Source of the DNA: Variovorax sp. PBS-H4
Lineage (GTDB): Bacteria > Pseudomonadota > Gammaproteobacteria > Burkholderiales > Burkholderiaceae_C
Direction: 5' to 3'
Length of the DNA stretch: 64,000 nt
Assembly: GCF_901827205.1 (NCBI RefSeq)
Contig: NZ_LR594675.1
Span: 4,340,001 to 4,404,000, forward strand
Shown in pieces: positions 1-8,811 of this stretch. Positions within the stretch are counted from its first letter, which is position 1. Each line of letters starts with the position of its first letter. The notes under the pieces were generated by a model, which was not told the origin of the DNA, searched no databases, and worked only from the letters and a program-made list of their open reading frames with translations. A program made the translations under genes and the position numbers.

Positions 1-1
1 A

Positions 2-1720
2 GACGCGATCGAGAGCGTGCGGGAAGAAGCCTGGCCACGTCCGCGCCATGCGGACGAGATGCACGAAGCGCTCAACGCCCTGGCCGTGCTCACGGATGAA
101 GAGGTCGCGCGCGATGCCGCGTGGGAACCCTGGCTCGCGGCCCTGGCGGATGCGGGCCGCGCGGCGCGCATCGTGCCGCCGGGCACGGGCGGGGGCCTGT
201 GGGTGGCGGCCGAACGCCTGTCGCTGGCGCGCGTGGTCTACCCTTGCGCCCCGCTGCAACCCGCGATCGAGCCGCCGGCTGGGTACGCGCGCGGCCCTTC
301 GACGCGCGACGAAGCATTGCGCGAGCTGCTGCAGTCGCGCTTGGGCGGACTCGGGCCGATGCCCACCCGCTTGTTGGCGCGACAGCTTCAGCTGCCGGAA
401 ACCGAAGTGGAGGCGGCGGCGCTCGGCCTGCAGGGTGAAGGCCTCCTGTTGCAGGGGCGTTTCACACCGGGCGCCTCGGAGCCCGAATGGTGCGAACGCC
501 ATCTGTTGGCCCGCATCCACCGCTACACCCTCAAGCGATTGAGGCGCGAGATCGAGCCGGTCGAGCCGCGCGACTTCGCGCGATTCCTGTTCGAGTGGCA
601 GCATGTGAGCGCCGCGTCCAGAGTCAGCGGCCCGGAGGCGCTGTCCGGCGTGCTGACCCTGCTGGAAGGCTACGAGGCACCGGCCGCGCTGTGGGAAGCC
701 GAACTGCTGCCGGCCCGCGTCAATGACTATGCGAGCGCGTGGCTCGACGATCTTTGTACTGCCGGGCGTGTGATGTGGACGCGCCTGCGCCCCAGCACGC
801 CCGAGAACCGGACCGGCCGCGCCGGCAGCTCCTTGCGCAGCACGCCAATCGTGCTGCTGCCGCGCCGCAGCGCTGCAATGTGGACTCAGCTCGCATCTGT
901 GCCTCTCGACGACGCTGCGCTAGGGTCGCGCGCGCAACGCGTGGCGGCTTGGCTCGGCGAGCGCGGCGCCTCCTTCTTCGACGAGATCGCGGACGGCGTC
1001 CGCCTGCTTGGGACCGAGCTCGAGGACGCACTGTCCGAGTTGGTCTCGCGCGGCTTCGTGCGCTGCGACAGCTATGCAGGCCTGCGGGCGCTGCTGGTGC
1101 CTGCCTCGAAGCGCTCGGCTTCCCATTCGTCCTCTCGGCGCCGTCGCGGCGCCTTGTTCGGGATCGAGGACGCGGGACGCTGGTCGCTGGCGCGGCCTGC
1201 AGGAATCGATCACGCGGCTCCCGATGCCATCGAGCAGGTCTCGCGCGTGCTGCTGCGCCGCTATGGCGTGATGTGCTGGCACCTGATCGAGCGCGAGGCG
1301 GCATGGCTTCCGCCCTGGCGCGAGCTGGTGCGTACCTACCGGCAGTTGGAGGCCCGCGGCGAGATCCGCGGAGGTCGCTTCATCGCCGGGCTGTCGGGCG
1401 AACAGTTTGCGCTCCCGGAGGCGATCGGGTTGATGCGCAACGTGCGCCGGCAACCACCGGATGCGGAGCTGATCTGCCTTTCGGCAGCCGATCCCGCAAA
1501 TTTGTTGGGAAGCGTCCTGCCGGGTAACCGGGCGCCGCGCGTGCCGGGCTCGCGCGTGCTCTACCGCGGCGGCATTCCGATAGCGACCAGCATTGCGGGC
1601 GAGATCCAGGTTCTGGTGCCGCTCGACGCGGCATCAGAGAAGGAGGCGCGCCAGGTGCTGACCCTTCATCCCGCATTCCGCTCCACATCGGTGACCCGGT
1701 CGACGACGGTGGAGGGATGA
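2..1720 (+). CDS. lhr: C-terminal part of Lhr-type large ATP-dependent helicase (5' truncated by window)
   Basis: The reading frame is already open at base 2, so the N-terminal helicase domains lie outside the window; the GTG at 17 is not a believable start. The visible ~570 residues match the accessory C-terminal region of the large Lhr helicase family: winged-helix-like segments, the region with WCERHLLARIHRYTLKRLR followed by RDFARFLFEWQ, and a terminal beta-rich part. In this family these parts follow two RecA-like domains and contribute to DNA binding. Lhr is a 3'-5' DNA helicase linked to DNA repair. No catalytic motif is visible here because Walker motifs belong to the missing part. 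The gene ends at TGA 1718-1720. Identification rests on recalled family pattern, not on a search. Confidence 0.8.
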   Translation, partial: DAIESVREEAWPRPRHADEMHEALNALAVLTDEEVARDAAWEPWLAALADAGRAARIVPPGTGGGLWVAAERLSLARVVYPCAPLQPAIEPPAGYARGPSTRDEALRELLQSRLGGLGPMPTRLLARQLQLPETEVEAAALGLQGEGLLLQGRFTPGASEPEWCERHLLARIHRYTLKRLRREIEPVEPRDFARFLFEWQHVSAASRVSGPEALSGVLTLLEGYEAPAALWEAELLPARVNDYASAWLDDLCTAGRVMWTRLRPSTPENRTGRAGSSLRSTPIVLLPRRSAAMWTQLASVPLDDAALGSRAQRVAAWLGERGASFFDEIADGVRLLGTELEDALSELVSRGFVRCDSYAGLRALLVPASKRSASHSSSRRRRGALFGIEDAGRWSLARPAGIDHAAPDAIEQVSRVLLRRYGVMCWHLIEREAAWLPPWRELVRTYRQLEARGEIRGGRFIAGLSGEQFALPEAIGLMRNVRRQPPDAELICLSAADPANLLGSVLPGNRAPRVPGSRVLYRGGIPIATSIAGEIQVLVPLDAASEKEARQVLTLHPAFRSTSVTRSTTVEG

Positions 1721-1869
1721 ATCGGGCCTCCTCCGTGGGTCACGCGCATTCTCCGGCTCGAGGGGTCACGGCCCTAGGGCAGAGACAAAAACACGCGGCG
1801 TGTTCCTACAACCAGTGCATCAGTGCGCGCCGATGCTCCACCTTCTCGGGCAGTTATGGAGGAATCTTG

Positions 1870-2322
1870 ATGGCAAGCGAACCGGCATGTTCGACCGATG
1901 CATGCTGCAGTTTGCGCGTGCTTGTGGTCGAAGACGACCCCGAGGTTCTGGAAGCGTCTCTTGAAGCACTCGAACTTCTCGGCCACTGGGCGACGGGCGT
2001 ACGCAGTGCAGAGGGCGCGATCGATCGCTTCCTCGAAGGCGCCTTCGACGTGCTGATGGCCGATGTCGGACTGCCCGGACTTTCCGGCCTGGAGTTGGCA
2101 GACAAGCTGCAGAGCCGCTGCGGATTGCCAATCATTTTTGCGACGGCCAGCAAACCTCCCGAGAGGACGCTCCCTGGCACTCTCTGGCTGTGCAAGCCGT
2201 TCAGCATCGAGCAACTCGGCGAGGCCCTGCGACAAGCCGCCCGCCTTCGGCCCGCCCCCGTGCCGCCCTCAATGCTCCCATCGACTGCCGCCCCCTCCTC
2301 TGGCGCACTGCTGGCCCGCTGA
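1870..2322 (+). CDS. Orphan single-domain response regulator (CheY-like receiver)
   Basis: The protein has 150 residues: one receiver domain at about 16-125 and a proline/alanine-rich tail with no DNA-binding or enzymatic output domain. Expected residues are present: acidic pocket E21-D22-D23, phospho-acceptor D65 in the ADVGLPG motif, switch T92 and K109 in the CKPF motif. I chose ATG 1870 because GGAGG lies about 8 bases upstream; the frame is open further 5' to 1717, but those residues look non-coding. No histidine kinase is adjacent, so the partner is unknown. Such proteins act as phosphate-relay or protein-interaction switches in the cytoplasm. Role here is inferred from the fold only. 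Confidence 0.85.
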   Translation: MASEPACSTDACCSLRVLVVEDDPEVLEASLEALELLGHWATGVRSAEGAIDRFLEGAFDVLMADVGLPGLSGLELADKLQSRCGLPIIFATASKPPERTLPGTLWLCKPFSIEQLGEALRQAARLRPAPVPPSMLPSTAAPSSGALLAR

Positions 2323-2357
2323 GCAGACGTGCTCTCATGGGCGCCCACGCGCCGATC

Positions 2358-2717
2358 TCACCCCCGATGGCAGCTTGCATAGACCAGTGCCAGATAGTCG
2401 GCGTGCTTGCGAAGACTTTCGAGCTGCTGCAGCGTGCTGCCTTGAATCGTATCCTTCGGGTCGAGACGAAGATCGCCATCGGGCATGAGGATGAAGTGGG
2501 TCTTTGCGGCGGCGCTTCCGCCCGGATCATGCGCGCTGACATAGCCGCAGGCTGTCCCCGTCTTCTTGTTGTAGAACACACCTGAGAGGCTTGCCACTTC
2601 AGGCAGCCTGCTCTTGACGCGGGACTCCACCTGAAGCACCGGCCAGTAGAACCACCACGCGCCGACACAGCCCGCAAAGATCGCAATGGTGGCAAGCAGA
2701 CAAACGAAGACTCTCAT
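2358..2717 (-). CDS. Small membrane-anchored hypothetical protein
   Basis: The product has 119 residues. The N-terminal ~25 residues form one hydrophobic segment (with a cysteine around position 17 in IFAGCVGAW), so it is either a membrane anchor or an uncleaved signal; it does not fit a clean lipobox. The remaining ~90 residues are soluble, with a CGYVSAHD stretch and a charged C-terminus, and should be periplasmic. Its start overlaps the stop of the upstream gene by four bases (ATGA), so the two are probably cotranscribed and translationally coupled. I do not recognise the family. Confidence 0.6.
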   Translation of the reverse strand: MRVFVCLLATIAIFAGCVGAWWFYWPVLQVESRVKSRLPEVASLSGVFYNKKTGTACGYVSAHDPGGSAAAKTHFILMPDGDLRLDPKDTIQGSTLQQLESLRKHADYLALVYASCHRG

Positions 2718-2989
2718 GACGTGTCCTTGTCAGGTTGCACGAACTGCATTGCAAACCGGCCCAGGGGAGTCAGTTCTGTCACGGTGGCCGTCCCCTCGCG
2801 GCCAGCTGCCGCCGAAAACGAAGCCTTGACCCAGCCGCCGTCCTTGAGGATCCGCAACGCCTCGATGTCCTGCATTGAAGTGAAGACCATCGGGAGCGGT
2901 CCTTTCGCCACGAGCTGGAGCACCCTATAGGAGGACAAGAGTGCCCCCCAAGGTTCGCCAAGAGGGCGGATGAGGATTCGTCTCTGCAC
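2714..2989 (-). CDS. Hypothetical protein, possible winged-helix-like fold
   Basis: The product is a 91-residue cytoplasmic protein with no signal or membrane segment. The pattern of a helix (MQDIEALRILKDGG) followed by a strand-turn-strand containing TVTELTPLGR resembles the end of a winged helix, as in MarR/PadR-like folds, but this is only an impression. The start is GTG at 2989; no in-frame ATG exists upstream, and the only downstream candidates (Met34 and Met39) would remove a third of the protein. It precedes and overlaps the small membrane protein gene by 4 bases. Function unknown. Confidence 0.5.
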   Translation of the reverse strand: MQRRILIRPLGEPWGALLSSYRVLQLVAKGPLPMVFTSMQDIEALRILKDGGWVKASFSAAAGREGTATVTELTPLGRFAMQFVQPDKDTS

Positions 2990-2999
2990 GCGAAGGCAT

Positions 3000-3313
3000 G
3001 TAGCGAATTGTAATTACGTGTAGTACTTACAGGCTACTTATCGTGTGCGACTTTTCACGAAAGTCGCGGATGGTCACCTCAAAGAGCAGGGCAGATGGAG
3101 TGCGGCCGGCGACGATCCGATTGTTTCCGTCAGCAAAACACCGTGGTTCCCGATTGCTAGGGTTATTACCTAGTTTTCGGTGCAAACTTCATCGCACGGA
3201 GCAGCCATCGCTGTTCTGAGTGAACAGGGCACCGAGCGAGGTGGCCGTCCTGCTTTGGACGCCGACCCCACCCAAGACCGGTTCGAAATCAAATCCCATA
3301 TCAAGGACCTGAA
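3000..3313. promoter_or_regulatory. Intergenic promoter region with CTAGG palindrome
   Basis: About 310 bases without a gene separate the minus-strand hypothetical gene from the exported repeat protein at 3314. The stretch is more AT-rich than its surroundings (for example around 3005-3050). It contains an inverted repeat, CTAGG at 3157-3161 and CCTAG at 3169-3173, with a 7-base spacer. The palindrome lies about 140 bases upstream of the ATG and may be an operator or part of a promoter. No regulator is adjacent to test this against. Confidence 0.35.
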
Positions 3314-3691
3314 ATGAAGACCTCGAAGATCATTACCGCAGCCGCTCTCTCCCTCCTCGCCGCAGCTGGCGCCCAAGCGGAAACCTACGAAGGCGTGCAC
3401 GCGCCGGTGTCAGCCAACAGCCGCGCCGAAGTCCGGTCCCAGGCCATCGTTGCCGCGCGCAGCGAGAATCCCTACGCCGAAGGGGTCTCGTCGCGCGTCG
3501 CCCCCGCGCTGACTGCCTCTGTCGACCGTGCCACCGTGCGCAACGACGCGGTAGCCGCAGCACGCAGCGCGAACCCTTACGCCGAGGGCTATGGACAAGG
3601 CGTTACGCAGGTGCTCGCCAGCACGGTTGACCGCGCTGCGGTGCGCGCCGAAGCCCGCGCCGCCGCTCGCGGTCAGCAACTCGCGCTGTAA
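3314..3691 (+). CDS. Short exported helical repeat protein
   Basis: The product has 125 residues with a typical Sec signal peptide (residues 1-22, cleavage after AQA). The mature part contains repeated units: ARSENPYAEG near residue 49 and ARSANPYAEG near residue 84, each followed by a V-rich segment and then an SVDR or TVDR motif. The repeats are about 35 residues apart, and alanine/arginine-rich helices separate them. Proteins of this kind (DUF4148-like, sometimes mislabelled in databases) are common and of unknown function in Comamonadaceae; this is recalled, not searched. Cleavage would release it to the periplasm. A good Rho-independent terminator follows, so it is probably a monocistronic unit. 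Confidence 0.7.
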   Translation: MKTSKIITAAALSLLAAAGAQAETYEGVHAPVSANSRAEVRSQAIVAARSENPYAEGVSSRVAPALTASVDRATVRNDAVAAARSANPYAEGYGQGVTQVLASTVDRAAVRAEARAAARGQQLAL

Positions 3692-3717
3692 GCGCAACGC
3701 TCCCTCTCGGAAGCCCA

Positions 3718-3751
3718 GGGGCCTGCGAAATGCATGGCCCCGTTTCTTTTT
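3718..3751 (+). terminator. Rho-independent terminator after exported repeat protein
   Basis: The stem pairs GGGGCC (3718-3723) with GGCCCC (3736-3741), with extra TGC/GCA pairing inside around a short loop. It is followed by GTTTCTTTTT. It lies 27 bases after the stop of the 3314-3691 gene. Confidence 0.75.
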
Positions 3752-3828
3752 GGGGGCTGCAGCGAAGCGCGCCTGCGTGGACAATGGCCATGCTTTAAGG
3801 CCTGGAGCGCGGCACAATCTCGTTCAGC

Positions 3829-4092
3829 ATGACGCAGCAACTGCCCCACCCTGACGACCTGAGCGATGCGGAACTCGCTGAACAGGCCCACGCTTGGCGG
3901 CGCCTGGCACTTCGCGGCGACCGCACCGCACGAGCGCCCGCGCACGCTTACGAGACCGCACTGCGAGAGCGCGTGCGCGCCTCCATGGCCGCAGAACTGA
4001 TTGCCAACGCCTCCGCCGCCGCACCGGAACCGAAGCGCCCATGGTGGCGTCGCTTGTGGCCCCTGTCGGCGGACGAGCGCGTCACCTCCTGA
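3829..4092 (+). CDS. Small hypothetical cytoplasmic protein
   Basis: The product has 87 residues, is soluble and largely helical, opens with an acidic segment (PHPDDLSDAELAEQAHAWRR) and ends with a basic tryptophan-containing tail (KRPWWRRLWPL). There is no signal peptide, metal site or known motif. It resembles small uncharacterised proteins seen in other Comamonadaceae, judged only from memory of composition. It is flanked by a terminator upstream and a 190-base gap downstream, so it is probably transcribed alone. Confidence 0.55.
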   Translation: MTQQLPHPDDLSDAELAEQAHAWRRLALRGDRTARAPAHAYETALRERVRASMAAELIANASAAAPEPKRPWWRRLWPLSADERVTS

Positions 4093-4280
4093 TCGAGCCC
4101 GAGGCGCATCGCCTGCCGGCGTGCCCCGCGGCCTGTCGCGTGCATCGGCGCAGACCGTTGTTGCCGAACAACTTTTGCACGGCTGCAAGGTCTGTTTCCC
4201 AAAGAGCTTTTCCTACATCATGCGGATGCGGCGAAGACTAAGCTGATCTTCGTTAAAACCAACGTGATTGAGGAGGCACC

Positions 4281-4688
4281 ATGAAGCACTTCGTCCTCGA
4301 CTCTCACATGTGCGCAGCCTTCGGGGGCGCGTTCTACCCGACGGGACATTCGATCGTGATGTTCCCAAAGGCCGAAGACGCCAGCCGCGTCGGGCACCAG
4401 TTGATCGACCGCGGCTTCAGCGGCGACGAGGTCTACCTGATTCCACCCCAGACGATGCTCTCCCAGATCTCGCCCACGGTCGGGGACGACGCTGATTCGC
4501 CTCTGCCCTCGGCCGGCACCGACGGCGCGACTGTAAGGATGTACACCAAGCTCGCCCGCGACGGCCACACGGGCCTGCTGGTCAAGACCGAGAACCGGGC
4601 CGCGGCCGAACGCCTGATGGAAGTGGTCCGCAGCGTGCCCTACTCGGTGGCCGAGCGCTACTGCCGGCTGGTGATCGAAGACCTCTGA
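4281..4688 (+). CDS. Stress-type small protein, YflT-like fold suspected
   Basis: The product is a 135-residue soluble protein. Its layout of strand, helix, strand (SIVMFPKAEDASRVGHQLID then GFSGDEVYLI) resembles the heat-induced stress protein YflT / general stress domain found in small soluble proteins. The C-terminus holds a second alpha-beta unit (GLLVKTENRAAAERLMEVV). AGGAGG at 4270-4275 directly upstream supports the ATG. It is convergent with the antiporter gene at 4713. The exact biochemical role is unknown; assignment is tentative. Confidence 0.6.
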   Translation: MKHFVLDSHMCAAFGGAFYPTGHSIVMFPKAEDASRVGHQLIDRGFSGDEVYLIPPQTMLSQISPTVGDDADSPLPSAGTDGATVRMYTKLARDGHTGLLVKTENRAAAERLMEVVRSVPYSVAERYCRLVIEDL

Positions 4689-4712
4689 GCCAGCCTGCCG
4701 ACCAGGCGGGCG

Positions 4713-6392
4713 TCACCGGTTGAGGACGGCACGTGCCATGGATTGCGCGAGTTCATGCTCGCCCAGGAAGACGCTCGTTTCGGCCTCCTCGGTCAGCAGA
4801 CGCGCCTCATCCTCGTTGTGGCTGCGGATCACCGTCTGGATCGCAGGATTGAGCGCGCGCGAGGTCCCGATCATCTGCCTGACGTTGATGGCATCGGCCG
4901 TCGCCACGACCAGCACACGCGCTCGTGCAATATGCGCCTGGATCAGCACTGCGGCGTCGGCGGCGTCGCCCCACACTGCCGCCCTGCCTTCGGCACGCAG
5001 CTTCTCGACCAGCTCGCGGTTCTGCTCCACCACGACAAAAGGAAGATCGTGGGCCGCGAGTTCCGCCGCGATGCGCCGCCCGACGCGGCCGTAGCCCACC
5101 AGTACCGCCTGGCGCGACAGGTACTTCGCGTCGGTGCTCATCGGCAGCTCGGCCAACGGATCGTCGCGCTCGGCGAGCCCCCGCGCGAGGCGCGAACGCG
5201 CGTGCAGCCACTTCTGCAGCGGCCCGATCAGGCCGAACCACAACGGATTGGTGGCGATCGAAATCAGCGCCCCGGCCAGCAGCAGGCTTTGGCCCTCCTG
5301 CGGAAGCAAGCCCAGCGAGACCCCCAGCGCTGCCAGGATGAAGGAGAATTCGCCGATCTGCGCCAGGCTCGCGCTCACCGTCAGCGCCGTGCCCAGCGGG
5401 TAGCGAAGCAGCAGCACTAGGGCGCAGGCGGCGACCGACTTGCCCACCACGATCACCAGCACCACGGCCAGCACCTGCAGCGGACGCTCGATGAGCACCG
5501 AGGGGTCGAACAGCATCCCGACAGAGACAAAGAACAGCACCGCGAAGGCATCGCGCAGCGGCAGCGATTCCTGCGCCGCGCGATGGCTGAACTCCGACTC
5601 CCGCATCACCATGCCGGCGAAGAAAGCGCCCAGCGCAAACGACACGCCGAAGAGTGCCGCAGAGGCGAAGGCGATGCTCACCGCCGCAGCCACCACGCAC
5701 AGCGTGAACAGTTCGCGCGAGCCGGTGCGCGTGATCTGCCACAGCAACCAGGGGAAGACCCGCCTGCCGACCACCAGCATCAGGAATATGAAGCCGCCGA
5801 CCTGCAGCAACGTGAGTCCCAGCGTCTGCCAAAGAGGCGCCGCGCCCGCACCCGTGGCGCCGCTGCCCAGCGCCGCACCCAGTGGTGGAAGCAGCACGAG
5901 CACCAACACCATCGCGAGGTCTTCCACGACCAGCCAGCCCACGGCGATGCGGCCGGTGAAGGAATCGAGCAGCCCCAGGCTTTCCAGGGCCCGCAGCAGG
6001 ACCACCGTGCTCGCCACTGACAGCGCCAGCCCGAAGACCAGCGCTCCGCCCAGGCTCCAGCCCCACCAGCTCGCGAGCGCACCGCCCAGCAGCGTCGCCA
6101 CAGCCATCTGCACCAGCGCGCCCGGCAGTGCGATCTTGCGCACCGCAAGCAGGTCATCGAGCGAAAAATGCAGGCCGACGCCGAACATCAGCAGCATCAC
6201 CCCGATCTCGGCGAGCTGCGCGGCGATGCCCGCATCGGCCACGAAGCCCGGTGTGAAGGGCCCAAGGATCACGCCCGCGATCAGATAACCCACGAGCGCC
6301 GGCAGGCGCAGCCGCGCCGCCAGGAAGCCGAGGATCAGGGCCAATCCAAGACCGGCCGCGAGGGTGTTGATGAGGGAAACGCTGTGGGGCAT
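4713..6392 (-). CDS. ybaL: Kef/YbaL-type cation:proton antiporter with RCK domain
   Basis: The product has 559 residues. Residues ~1-385 contain about a dozen hydrophobic segments of the CPA2 monovalent cation/H+ antiporter family (for example LVGYLIAGVILGPFTPG near the N-terminus). Residues ~420-540 form a TrkA-N/RCK nucleotide-binding domain with the Rossmann motif GYGRVGRRIAAEL and an acidic ligand residue in VVVEQN. The layout matches YbaL/KefB: inner-membrane K+ (or Na+)/H+ exchange gated by NAD(H) or ligands. YbaL fits best because the family start (Leu-rich, LGLALILGFLAARLRLP) is alike. It is convergent with the stress protein and stands alone. Confidence 0.88.
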   Translation of the reverse strand: MPHSVSLINTLAAGLGLALILGFLAARLRLPALVGYLIAGVILGPFTPGFVADAGIAAQLAEIGVMLLMFGVGLHFSLDDLLAVRKIALPGALVQMAVATLLGGALASWWGWSLGGALVFGLALSVASTVVLLRALESLGLLDSFTGRIAVGWLVVEDLAMVLVLVLLPPLGAALGSGATGAGAAPLWQTLGLTLLQVGGFIFLMLVVGRRVFPWLLWQITRTGSRELFTLCVVAAAVSIAFASAALFGVSFALGAFFAGMVMRESEFSHRAAQESLPLRDAFAVLFFVSVGMLFDPSVLIERPLQVLAVVLVIVVGKSVAACALVLLLRYPLGTALTVSASLAQIGEFSFILAALGVSLGLLPQEGQSLLLAGALISIATNPLWFGLIGPLQKWLHARSRLARGLAERDDPLAELPMSTDAKYLSRQAVLVGYGRVGRRIAAELAAHDLPFVVVEQNRELVEKLRAEGRAAVWGDAADAAVLIQAHIARARVLVVATADAINVRQMIGTSRALNPAIQTVIRSHNEDEARLLTEEAETSVFLGEHELAQSMARAVLNR

Positions 6393-6428
6393 CGACTTGC
6401 ATTGTGCAAGAGCGATGCCCTCACCCCC

Positions 6429-7796
6429 TCAATGCCCTGCCATGTTCGCGGTGCGCGCGTTGACCAGCTCCTCGGGTTCCTGGGCCTCTACCCAGGTCTC
6501 GTTGTTCAGGCCGGCCTGCAGCCGCGCCTCGTCCAGCTCGCCGGTCCATTTGGCGACCACGATCGTCGCAACGCCGTTGCCGATCAGGTTGGTGAGCGCG
6601 CGGGCCTCCGACATGAAGCGATCGATTCCCAGGATCAGTGCGAGACCGGCCACCGGCACATGCCCGACGGCCGACAGCGTGGCCGCGAGCACGATGAAAC
6701 CGCTGCCCGTAATTCCGGCAGCGCCCTTGGAAGTCAACAGCAGGACCGCCAGCAATGTGATCTCCTGCATCAGGGTCATCGGCGTGTTGGTCGCCTGCGC
6801 GATGAACACCGCCGCCATCGTCAGGTAGATCGAGGTGCCGTCGAGGTTGAACGAATAGCCGGTGGGGATGACCAGGCCGACGCAGGTCTTCCGGGCGCCC
6901 AGGTTCTCCATCTTCTCCATCATGCGCGGCAGCACCGATTCGGACGAGGAAGTGCCCAGCACGATCAGCAGCTCTTCCTTGATGTACTTGACGAACTTCC
7001 AGATGCTGAAGCCATGAAAGCGTGCGATCAGCCCCAGCACCACGAAGATGAAAAGCAGACAGGTCAGATAGAAGGTGCCCATCAGCTTGCCCAGCGAGAA
7101 CAGTGTGCCGACGCCATACTTTCCGATCGTGAAAGCCATGGCACCGAAGGCACCGATCGGCGCCAGCTTCATGATGTAGCCCACGATCGTGAAGAGCACA
7201 TGCGAGCCCTTCTCTATTACATCGAACACCAGAGTGCCGCGGCCGCCGAACCTGTGCAGCGCAAAACCGAAAAGGATCGCGATCAGCAGCACCTGCAGGA
7301 TCTCGCCCTTGGCGAAGGCATCGACCACCGTGCTCGGGATGACGTTGAGCAGGAAATCGACCGTGCCCTGCATCTTCCCTGGCCCCGTATAGGCAGCGAT
7401 GGCCTTGGTGTCGAGCGTCGCGGGGTCCACGTTCATGCCGGCGCCGGGTTTGAGCACATTGACCAGCACCAGCCCGACCAGCAGCGCAATGCTGCTCACG
7501 ACCTCGAAGTACAGCAGGGCGAGCCCGCCTGTCTTGCCGACCTTCTTCATGTCCTCCATGCCGGCGATACCGATCACCACCGTGCAGAAGATGATGGGCG
7601 CGATGATCATCTTGATCAGCTTGATGAAGCCGTCGCCCAGCGGCTTCATCGACTCACCGACCGATGGGTAGAAGTGCCCGAGGAGCACGCCGATGACGAC
7701 TGCGGTGATCACCTGGGCATAGAGCGACCGGTAGATCGGAAGCTTGGTCCTCGGTGCGGGCACGGCGGCGGGAGCGGGATCTGTCGCGATGGCCAT
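6429..7796 (-). CDS. dctA: C4-dicarboxylate/cation symporter DctA
   Basis: The product has 455 residues of the DAACS (dicarboxylate/amino acid:cation symporter) family, with eight transmembrane helices and two re-entrant hairpins. Signature motifs are visible: the serine-rich hairpin GTSSSESVLPRMMEKM, the TM7 NLDGTSIYLTMA motif and the second hairpin SKGAAGITGSGFIVLA. DctA imports succinate, fumarate, malate and sometimes orotate with H+ or Na+ across the inner membrane. The N-terminus has a short Ala/Pro-rich extension before the first helix. No DctB/DctD two-component system is adjacent, so its control cannot be read here. Confidence 0.93.
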   Translation of the reverse strand: MAIATDPAPAAVPAPRTKLPIYRSLYAQVITAVVIGVLLGHFYPSVGESMKPLGDGFIKLIKMIIAPIIFCTVVIGIAGMEDMKKVGKTGGLALLYFEVVSSIALLVGLVLVNVLKPGAGMNVDPATLDTKAIAAYTGPGKMQGTVDFLLNVIPSTVVDAFAKGEILQVLLIAILFGFALHRFGGRGTLVFDVIEKGSHVLFTIVGYIMKLAPIGAFGAMAFTIGKYGVGTLFSLGKLMGTFYLTCLLFIFVVLGLIARFHGFSIWKFVKYIKEELLIVLGTSSSESVLPRMMEKMENLGARKTCVGLVIPTGYSFNLDGTSIYLTMAAVFIAQATNTPMTLMQEITLLAVLLLTSKGAAGITGSGFIVLAATLSAVGHVPVAGLALILGIDRFMSEARALTNLIGNGVATIVVAKWTGELDEARLQAGLNNETWVEAQEPEELVNARTANMAGH

Positions 7797-7864
7797 GGAA
7801 ATCTCCTGTTTACGTGTTGTGCGGGAGAAAAAAGGCTCTGGCCTCCACTGTAGTCCGCCCCAAC

Positions 7865-7893
7865 AAAAAAAGACCCGCCGAGGCGAGTCTTTT
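7865..7893 (-). terminator. Rho-independent terminator after phaB
   Basis: On the minus strand the stem AAAAGAC...GTCTTTT with inner CGCC/GGCG-type pairs is followed by a run of seven T. It lies 24 bases beyond the phaB stop and ends that transcript before dctA. Confidence 0.8.
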
Positions 7894-7916
7894 CGGGGAG
7901 GGCGTCAGGGCGCGTC

Positions 7917-8654
7917 TCAGTGCATGTGCAGGCCACCGTTGACCGAAAAGTCAGCCCCGGTGGAATAGCCGCCCTCGTCGGTCGCAAGCCACGCGATGAT
8001 GGAGGCGATCTCGCTCGGCTCGCCGAGCCGCTTGACCGGAATGGTGGCCACGATCTTGTCGAGCACCTCCTGGCGGATGGCGCGGACCATGTCGGTACCG
8101 ATGTAGCCCGGGCTCACGGTGTTCACCGTCACGCCCTTGGCGGCCAGTTCCTGCGCCAGCGCCATCGTGAAGCCGTGCATGCCCGCCTTGGCAGCCGAGT
8201 AGTTGGTCTGGCCCGCCTGGCCTTTGGCGCCGTTGACTGAACTGATGTTGATGATGCGGCCCCAGCCCTTCTCGACCATGTCGCCCACCACCTGCTTGGT
8301 GACGTTGAACATGCTGTTGAGGTTGGTCTCGATCACCGCGCTCCAGTCCTCGGGCGTCATCTTCAGGAACATGCGGTCACGCGTGATGCCGGCGTTGTTG
8401 ACCAGCACGTCGATGCTGCCATGCTCGGCCTTGGCCTTGGTGAAGGCCTCTACCGTCGACTGCCAATCGCCGACATTGCCGACCGAGGCGTGAAAGTCGA
8501 AGCCCAGCGCTTTCTGTTCAGCCAGCCATTTGGCGTGGTCGCGCGTGGGGCCGCAACCGGCGATGACATTGAACCCATCCTTGTACAAGCGCTGGCAAAT
8601 GGCCGTACCAATGCCCCCCATGCCGCCGGTGACGTATGCAACTTTCTTGCTCAT
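7917..8654 (-). CDS. phaB: Acetoacetyl-CoA reductase PhaB
   Basis: The product is a 245-residue SDR. It has the cofactor motif TGGMGGIG (residues 9-16), NNAG at 86-89, and the catalytic triad S139, Y152, K156. The substrate loop and C-terminal SVNGG ending are characteristic of PhaB (PhbB), which reduces acetoacetyl-CoA to (R)-3-hydroxybutyryl-CoA with NADPH for PHA synthesis. The ATG has a GAGGG Shine-Dalgarno. It is co-oriented with phaC and phaA but separated from them by an opposite-strand gene, so it must have its own promoter. A terminator follows it. Confidence 0.93.
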   Translation of the reverse strand: MSKKVAYVTGGMGGIGTAICQRLYKDGFNVIAGCGPTRDHAKWLAEQKALGFDFHASVGNVGDWQSTVEAFTKAKAEHGSIDVLVNNAGITRDRMFLKMTPEDWSAVIETNLNSMFNVTKQVVGDMVEKGWGRIINISSVNGAKGQAGQTNYSAAKAGMHGFTMALAQELAAKGVTVNTVSPGYIGTDMVRAIRQEVLDKIVATIPVKRLGEPSEIASIIAWLATDEGGYSTGADFSVNGGLHMH

Positions 8655-8811
8655 AATTTTCCCTCGATGTTGACGCGCCTGAACAGGCGCGGTTCACTGT
8701 AGCCAAGTTTTCCACGAGGCCCGGCTCAGGAAAACACTGACCCCTCAATGCAACGGGGTGTCACAGCCCCGCCCACATGCTGCGGTCCCGATCTGGAAAA
8801 GGCAAGCTGCC

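Noticed and set aside
6168..7853. Very long plus-strand open frame (561 codons) opposite ybaL and dctA
   Set aside because: It spans two clearly real genes on the other strand and shows only low-complexity His/Gln/Asp-rich residues typical of antisense frames in GC-rich DNA.
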